Source of the DNA: Paragonimus westermani
Lineage: Eukaryota > Platyhelminthes > Trematoda > Plagiorchiida > Troglotrematidae
Length of the DNA stretch: 64,000 nucleotides
Assembly (NCBI GenBank): GCA_008508345.1
Contig: QNGE01000935.1
Location: 88,704-152,703, forward strand
Direction: 5' to 3'
Shown here: in pieces, positions 57,221 through 64,000 of the stretch
Layout: every line of letters begins with the position of its first letter
Numbering within the stretch: position 1 is the stretch's first letter
Translations under genes and position numbers: made by a program
Notes under the pieces: model-generated
Seen by the model: the letters and a program-made list of their open reading frames with translations, nothing else
Databases searched by the model: none
What the model was told of the DNA's origin: nothing

Positions 57221-59440
57221 CAAGCTAATCAAAGCAAACTTGTCTGTCCAATTCTCTTTCCGTTCCTATAACAAATGAGGATAATCGTAAGCGCATGATG
57301 GAAATCAAAGTGACTCGTTTTACAGCATAACACAGAAGCGAACTTTCACATAGTTATGTGATCAATGATTTAGAAAGTGGAGGACTGGCATCAGAAACCA
57401 AACATGAAGGATGAATCACAATTGTACAGCTCCAAAATACCGATTACGTTTTAGCAGCAATGGTTACCACTGTCATCAGCTAACTTAGGCTGTATCGAGC
57501 GTTTGTCCTTAAGTCCTGGGAATCATATGTTAACTGGCATCTACACTCTGTTCGAGAGGTTGCATGTCTGCAAGTATGGCTGTGCTGAATCATGTGCAGA
57601 CACAAAGTGAACTGTGTGATACAGTTGTCAGCGTTTATGCATGTGGCTCAAATAAGTCAAACCGATACACAACACACGAGAACTTGATCTCCACGTCTAT
57701 GAAAATGTTATATGTCGTACCTGTCTAAGGCCACTTCCAATCAAGACAACAATATCATGACGATCGTATCTTTATGGTTAGTGTGTTTTATTTAGACTGT
57801 CGGCTGTATTGCACAGGTGGGTAAGCCATAGAAGAACTTCTGGCAATGAAGCGATAATCAGGCTTAGAGGGTGCTCAGGGAAAAACGTACACATACACAA
57901 AGAAGACGAACAAACTGTAAAGGTTTGCTGCGGCTTTTGAAATCCACCAGAATGAGGCTGTCCTGCAACTCACCGTGATCGCTTATCGGCCTGTCTTCGT
58001 TCGTCTTTCGTTTCAGCGCCAGCGATGCTGACATAATGACTGTCGATTGAATGTGTTCCGCTTTCATTTTCGTCCACCAGACCACCTTAGCACAGTGTAT
58101 GTTGACCCCGTGATGTGTTCATGCACAGCACGGCTCTTTGCGTCGCTAATTTGTGTTCGTTTGTGTGTGTGCACAGATGATTGCCTCTCTCCCATAGATT
58201 AACTACACCTGAGGCATGGAACCGCGTGGACCACGCCAAATTGCTCATGGGGTTCAACACAGTCCTTGGCCTTCCCTAAAGCTGAATATTTTTTGTTCCG
58301 CATGTTCATTTCTTGTGAGCCATATGATAGGTGCCGTTATTAAGCTACTGGTGCACCCGTCGGAAGTTATCACTCCAAGCAGATGCTCTCGTTCTTGTCT
58401 TCCACATTCGGATGAGCTGCACTGCGTGCCTGCATATGGAAATACTGTTCGCACGCGGTCTCCGCAGTGGTAGGCTGGATGGTTGTTAAACTTAAGAAAG
58501 ACATCATTTGTTGTCGGTTTGCTGTAGACAGCAGTTTCATGTTCACCACGAGGCCTTCTTAGAGCCGATACACTGAGAAACGCCAGGTGTGAATTTTCCT
58601 CTTCTGTGGGTGCAATGGTTATCCCATCTACTATGGTATTCAGACAATTGTGGGACTGGTCAAGCCAAGTACGAGGTACAACAACGAATGTGTTATCTAC
58701 GTGTTGATGCCACGCGGTAGGTTATAATGTCTAAAGGGCTTCATATACAAAGTGCTTGTTTACAGTACCCGCAAGCAATCTCGATATGACTGAGCTCACT
58801 TGAGTGCTTCTCTTCTGCGGGTTGATTCGACCGCCAACTTATAGGCACTTCTCTGTGTGGAGCTCCACTAGTTGAATCAATTCTTTCGAGAGAAAAATTC
58901 ATCCTACTACTTAGACTGTTATCTCCACATATCAGGAATGCACATTTGTTGGTCTCTGAAATATGAAAATTCGTCCCCCCTCATTTGCACTCCCTAATCC
59001 ACTCATCAGCCTGTCGTATAGTCCTCATACCTTACTCACACCTTTTCGTTCTATTGGACTGGTTTACTATTAATCGTCAATGAAGCGGGTAGCTATTGTT
59101 GACCCTGCATACAAGCATGACACTTCACCTCTAACTTTGCCAGCTCCGTCCCGAACCCACTGATTTTGTTTCAACGAGACCATCGTTATGATCGATTGAA
59201 GTTTGGTTATTATAACTATTTACACATTACTTCAATAGTGCCGTACAACGATTAGGTTCCAACCTTAGTTTCAAATCGGGGGTCCACTTTCGGAACAGGT
59301 TTAATTCAATAATCAAAAGTGCATCGTTACAAGGAGCCCCAAACTTTTTATGGTATGAGAGTGTTTAGTTGTTCACTCAACTTGGTGTTTGGGTTGCAAA
59401 AGTTTCATCACCAAACTAGGTAGCGTCATCGGTGAACGGG
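57221..59440. other. Unassigned spacer
   Basis: Short overlapping frames only; a 73-codon minus frame at 57864-58085 has no known motif. Confidence 0.4.
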
Positions 59441-60250
59441 AATGTGAGCCTATATGTCAGTGCGTTGCAGCCGTGGTATATTAATGAACAACGAGGTAAC
59501 ACCGAAGGAAACCAGTGCTTCGTCTTGCAACCCAGTACCTTTAATCCGTCTCAGGGACCGGGCTGAACCGTTTGCGTCATGTTTGTCATGAGGTAGACTT
59601 GGTCGGAGGATACGAAAAAGGAAACCCCCTAACTGGTAGTTCGGGGCCGTCCAGGATGTAACGAATGACCTCAATGGTTCCTGATTCTTGTGGACCTCAG
59701 GTAATCCGTACAGTCGTGGCAATGGTCTGTCGGTAGGTTTGAGGTATTTAGCTTGTTCTGCGACTGGTTTCATTTCCCTAACAGCTGATCAGGATTTTAG
59801 TTATTTGAGTCCTCAAACGTTTCGTAGATTCTCTTTTGACACGTTCATATGTTTCGATACTTCTTAGATGGTCGTTCACTTCGTTCTTGTAATGCTGTCT
59901 AATACTAGGACTGTAACGTGGCCTTTGTCTGTGGGTGGGATGACAAAGTGATCGTCGGTGAGTTATTTTCATTAGCCGTCGATATTTTCGTTAAATTTCG
60001 ACCGGTCAGCTGTTGGCACATTTTCATCTTGACAACTTGTTGTACTCGACCATCCAGATCACTGCGCTTCAGTCCTAAGTGAATTGGTGCGTGTAATTCT
60101 GTTGTGGATGTATGTGTATAGTTGAACTTCAGATCTTTTAACAGAACAGTCTTTTCATTAGAGATCAGGTGATGTGTTCAGCACATTCTTTCCGAGACAG
60201 ATCGATGTGTTGAATTTTTTGGTTTAACCGATTTTCGTTTTTCACTGGGT
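59440..60250 (-). pseudogene. Penelope-like element reverse transcriptase, decayed
   Basis: On the minus strand the N-terminal region (60240-59980) leads to HFVIPPTDKGHVTVLVLD (about 59955-59900), the PLE finger motif usually read as I.PADKG.A.V. After frameshifts, KYLKPTDRPLPRLYGLPEVH (59742-59680), the PLR-FVTSWTAPNY segment and LVSFGVTSLFINIP (about 59515-59460) follow. This order is diagnostic for Penelope-like RTs (P.lYGLPKvHK, motif A VSFDVtSLFTNIP). Motif A has lost its catalytic Asp (FG for FD). The palm core with YxDD and the endonuclease are not present downstream. Confidence 0.82.
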
Positions 60251-60336
60251 TGAGTTCGTTGAAATTTCGATAGTTTTTTCGCTTCCGCTTATCCATTCAG
60301 GATCAAGCAGTCCAGCAGCTGCTTGTTTGGGTTATA

Positions 60337-60393
60337 CACGTGTATACATATGTAAGTATATATATAAATAAATATATATATGCATCTATATAT
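60337..60393. repeat. AT-rich low-complexity tract
   Basis: Interrupted TA/ATA repeats (tatatatataaataaatata and flanks). A minus-strand frame across it is a composition artefact. Confidence 0.8.
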
Positions 60394-63300
60394 GGCTTAA
60401 TGATTTTTTGTATGTGAATTTCATGCAACCGGGAAGAAATAGAAGAATAGTTTTGGATGTGGAAACGGAAAACTAGTGAGAAAACGATGAGTAACAACCC
60501 AACATCATTAGCAGCGAGTTTTAGCATTGCCCAAGGTCGTTCATTTCTTTAGACCGTATTCCCAACGACCACACAGGATTATGGCACAGGCTGCCGTTAA
60601 TCTCAAAAGTGGCGTAGAACATCTTAGAAAGATGGAGAAATTCGAGATGGATGCAGCCACTCCGTCGGCTGCTTCAAGTAACCATCTCGGATGTTACTTT
60701 TAACAGGCGATTTAAGCGAATTTGAGGCCACCAATCCAGCAAGCGACGCCTGTGGATTTAGGTCAGCGTGCTAATATTTCGTGATCCCATCGTTGCTTGA
60801 GCGCCCAGTGGTTTTGCTCGGCTCTTGGTGATATCAGTAACTAATCACCGACACGATAAGCATTAGTCTGGCACGCGGAGTAGGTAACTCATTCTTCACA
60901 GACTGTACAGTATTATTATTGTGTTCCTGAGGTTTATTACCCCAAATTAGTTAGGCAATTTATATTGCACGGCACACACTAACAAAGTTAGGTTTACTTT
61001 TAATCATATGTACGCATGACCAGTCTCTGGGCATTGAGGTTGTCACCAAATATACTTTGGGTCAAAACTGCAGTACAACCAAATTCTCAGCCTATTTGGT
61101 CAGCATACGGGTTTGTTTGCTAGTTTTGTATTACCTATTGTTTCGATCTGCTGTTGACCAGAGTAATTGAAACTATTCCTTCATAACAGCAGTGAGATTA
61201 TGTTGACAGTCCACAAATGTTCTGTATTTGGAAACTATCGGTAAGATATAGTTCGGCCATTTTGAATTAAATTTCAGCGCATCATTTCGACATCCTCATG
61301 ACAGTTGGTTCACGGGCAACGAGACTCATTTTGACAGTAAGCTTATGGCGAATAGGTAATCATCATACAATAATAAGGCGTCGCAGGGTGAGGTAGAAAC
61401 TAATATCTACTTAGATATAAAGGAACGCCAAGTTAAATGCTGTTAAATCATGCAATATCTGCCTCCATACAACGAGACAGTTTATACATGGGCCGGACGA
61501 GATCAGACTGTAAGATTTAGACCAGACTCGTTCGATGAATGGTCCAGTCTTTGGACTGTGGGCTAGGGGAACAACTTTATAATCACCGTTTCATGTGGTC
61601 TCAGGACCAAGAGTGAAGAGAGGGTTTGATTTTCGAGAATGTTATTTAGCCAATTACTGATCTAGGAGGCTTCAAAAATTGGTTTAGGCGTGGTTTGTTT
61701 GTTTCTGTTTGCCTACTGAAGAGTCATTAGTTCTTACCTAAACTGTGTTACTTGGGTTAACAAGTCGAAGTGATCAGACTCGAAAACGAAATAACAGATT
61801 CATATTTACAAAATTTCAGACCTGAAGTTCCAGAGATCACTTAGTAGGCCTGGCTCACAAAACAAACGCATTATTGAATAGGCCTTACATAAGATTTTCT
61901 AGTCAGGTGTGGATAAAGGTTGAGGAATGCTGACGAACGGATTTGTTAACTTTAGTTTCCCAGTCTGAGGTTAACGCTTTCACAATCCAGACTTGGTTCG
62001 AAATCACTGCCGTACTTTCTCGTTTCCAAAGGAACAGGACCCATTTCATAGTTGAAGGCTGTTTTTTAACTAAAGTATACAAAAGATATTTACTTGACAA
62101 AATTGATCCTTGGACTGCGGATATCACGCAGAGGATTATTTTTGAGTGGCATAATGGTAAAAGATATCTTATTTTGATTTCCGTCCAAGGTTGCATGTTC
62201 AATCGAATCAGCTACTTAGAATTCACTTCGGCCCACTACTAATGGGGTATTGTTTACTGACGTCCGTTTTGCGATCAAGCCAGTGGTGGTTAAGGCAATC
62301 CGGTCCAATCAAATTCACACATTTGTCCATGTCGCGGCGTCAGCAACAAAATCTTGTTCATTCTATTGAGTAGTGAGGAGGAGCGATCCAACTATACCAC
62401 TCACACTACAACTACTACTCAGTAGTGAAGCATGGACATGTATTTTGAGATTGAAGTAGTCGGGGAAGGGAAAAGACAAAAAGATAGGTAGTTTTTTATA
62501 CATACAGGAACTGGGTATTGGCGACCGTTGCAACCATAACGTTCTGTGACCAATGTTTTATGCAAATGAATGTTTGTTTGTCGTCTTGAAGTGCATAACA
62601 CATTTGTTGGCTTTATGTATAAACAGCCCTTGCACTATCCGCCTTCCTCTCTCATAACGACTGTTATCGGAGTTTTCGGCTCAGACCGTGATTCTCGCTG
62701 CTAGATATTATGACCCTGTTAGATGTGAATCAGATGAATGAACGCCTATCTCAGTCAGCAAGCGCTCATCTATTGAAATTCCTGACCATTGTTTTCGGAA
62801 TCCTTTTGCATGGTGTGGTGCTCACTAATTAATGATCCACAGCACTTCTTGATCAGTGTATTGACATAATGATCTGCTTTAGGTTTAGACATATTTTTAC
62901 CGATACAACAACGGTCTCGTAGCACGCTGCGAAACAGGAAAATGTTCGTTAGATCTCTCCGTCAGAACTCTGCACACTTCCCGAACACCTCTTGTTGGTT
63001 GATACACTCAGGATAGATCATTAGCCCTAGTCCTCCACATGATTTTCTTGACAAATGTGGTTTGATTTCCACTAGAAATGGGCACAGGCTTCCAGCAAGT
63101 AACATTCGAAGACACTCTCTATAATTTTGTTACGACCACTTTTGATATACCCGTGTTTAAAACGACAAAAATAAATTGTTAAGGGAATATTTTTAGATAC
63201 TCTGAGCAATATCGATTTCTGCTTTTGATGTTTTCCTACAACATTCTCCCTGTTATAAATATACTAAATGGAGACAGTTCTACTCTCGGCTGACGTTTAT

Positions 63301-64000
63301 CGTATAGCCATCTAAATGAATATGGACATCATTCGTGGTCGGCATTTTCCTTCATGTATGTTTGTGACGTATTTTTTACGGCACCTGCCTGTGCACATTC
63401 ATCTGCTTTTCTTATGCACCATGTATAACACAAGAGATTCTAGAACACGTGCATTTTTATGTAAACTCAGCTTAATTGCACGGCCACGAATTAATACATC
63501 TCAGGATATTGATTGAATTCAATGACTCTGTTTAGTATCGCCACTTACTGCGTAACTAATCACCGCTGATAGTTCCATTTATCTGTGACCCTCTTTCAAG
63601 TTTTTTTTCAAGTTTTTTGTCTTCATTAGTTCTAGTATCAGTGTGATGTAACAGCCTCCACCCAGTCATAGTTTGTGGGATCTCCAAAGCCAACGTTTTA
63701 CTTACCTGTTTGTAATGTCGATGACTAGACACTTCAGCATTCCTCTCGGCCTTGTTTCCTCTTGTAGCTGATCCAGGAAACGTTAACTCGGTCCGCCCAT
63801 CACATCTATCCATAAGCATGATTGATGTTGAAGTGATCAGTGTATCCTATGGGATTTGCTGTAACACACACGGAATTTCGCGCTACGACTTATAGGAGCT
63901 TACCCAACCCTAACTGTTGCACATATTGAGTACACGTTTGAGGGCAATTGTTGTGTTGAATGTGGACGTATGCAGGGAGAGGTGAATCTCATACCAGCGT
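60394..64000. other. Unassigned right end
   Basis: No gene or recognised repeat. The segment 61903-62242 is open for about 100 codons on both strands, but neither translation resembles a known family. The stretch may be intron of the 48.9-kb gene if that gene is long. Confidence 0.4.

Noticed and set aside
1..64000. CRISPR arrays, bacterial operons, riboswitches, rRNA genes
   Set aside because: None seen; the window is intron-bearing metazoan DNA.

Overview
The window is eukaryotic nuclear DNA. The best fit is a digenean fluke (Trematoda, Platyhelminthes): moderate GC (low-to-mid 40s by eye), a conserved metazoan gene split into short exons by kilobase introns with canonical GT/AG sites, and abundant decayed RTE-type non-LTR, Penelope-like and Ty3/gypsy-like elements. 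The species cannot be fixed from sequence alone; introns of 5.9 and 8.6 kb suggest a large-genome fluke more than a schistosome. Nothing prokaryotic is present.

Genes. (1) The 3' two-thirds of RBBP5, the WD40 scaffold of MLL/SET1 (COMPASS) histone H3K4 methyltransferase complexes, lies on the + strand in eight phase-consistent exons from 10869 to 32217. Together they encode 385 residues: the C-terminal WD40 blades, the ASH2L-contacting acidic segment, the WDR5-binding motif and a basic tail. The N-terminal exons (about the first 180 residues) were not found and probably lie left of the window. (2) A second + strand gene seems to start at 48889 behind a CpG-rich stretch. Its first coding exon (48889-49275) carries a nuclear localisation-like KRRR motif. 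Two candidate small exons (52038-52064, 53500-53557) are in compatible phase, and the second resembles the first helix of a bromodomain. That identification is tentative and the gene would continue past the window.

Repeats fill most of the rest. 2.9-5.4 kb and 23.05-25.5 kb hold two near-identical palindromic blocks made of head-to-head copies of an RTE endonuclease region. The outer flank of one is the inverted copy of the outer flank of the other, so they form long inverted repeats around about 17.6 kb that contains the RBBP5 WD40 exons. The 23-25.5 kb block runs on into a decayed RTE reverse transcriptase (25.5-27.4 kb), then a second RTE C-terminal fragment (27.5-28.2 kb). A minus-strand RTE relic occupies 7.5-10.1 kb, and a further inverted pair of RTE C-terminal fragments sits at 14.48-14.76 and 22.60-22.87 kb. 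Penelope-like remnants are at 44.7-45.6 kb (GIY-YIG endonuclease plus inverted tails) and 59.4-60.25 kb (reverse transcriptase); a Ty3/gypsy-like integrase remnant is at 45.8-46.4 kb. There are tRNA-related SINE remnants, a 165-bp fold-back element at 33.0-33.2 kb with dispersed half-copies, and microsatellites.

Much of 33-44 kb, 46.4-47.8 kb, 54-59 kb and 60.3-64 kb shows no gene I can support. No CRISPR, operon or bacterial-type system is present. The most unusual content is the young palindromic and inverted RTE-derived duplications nested in and around RBBP5.
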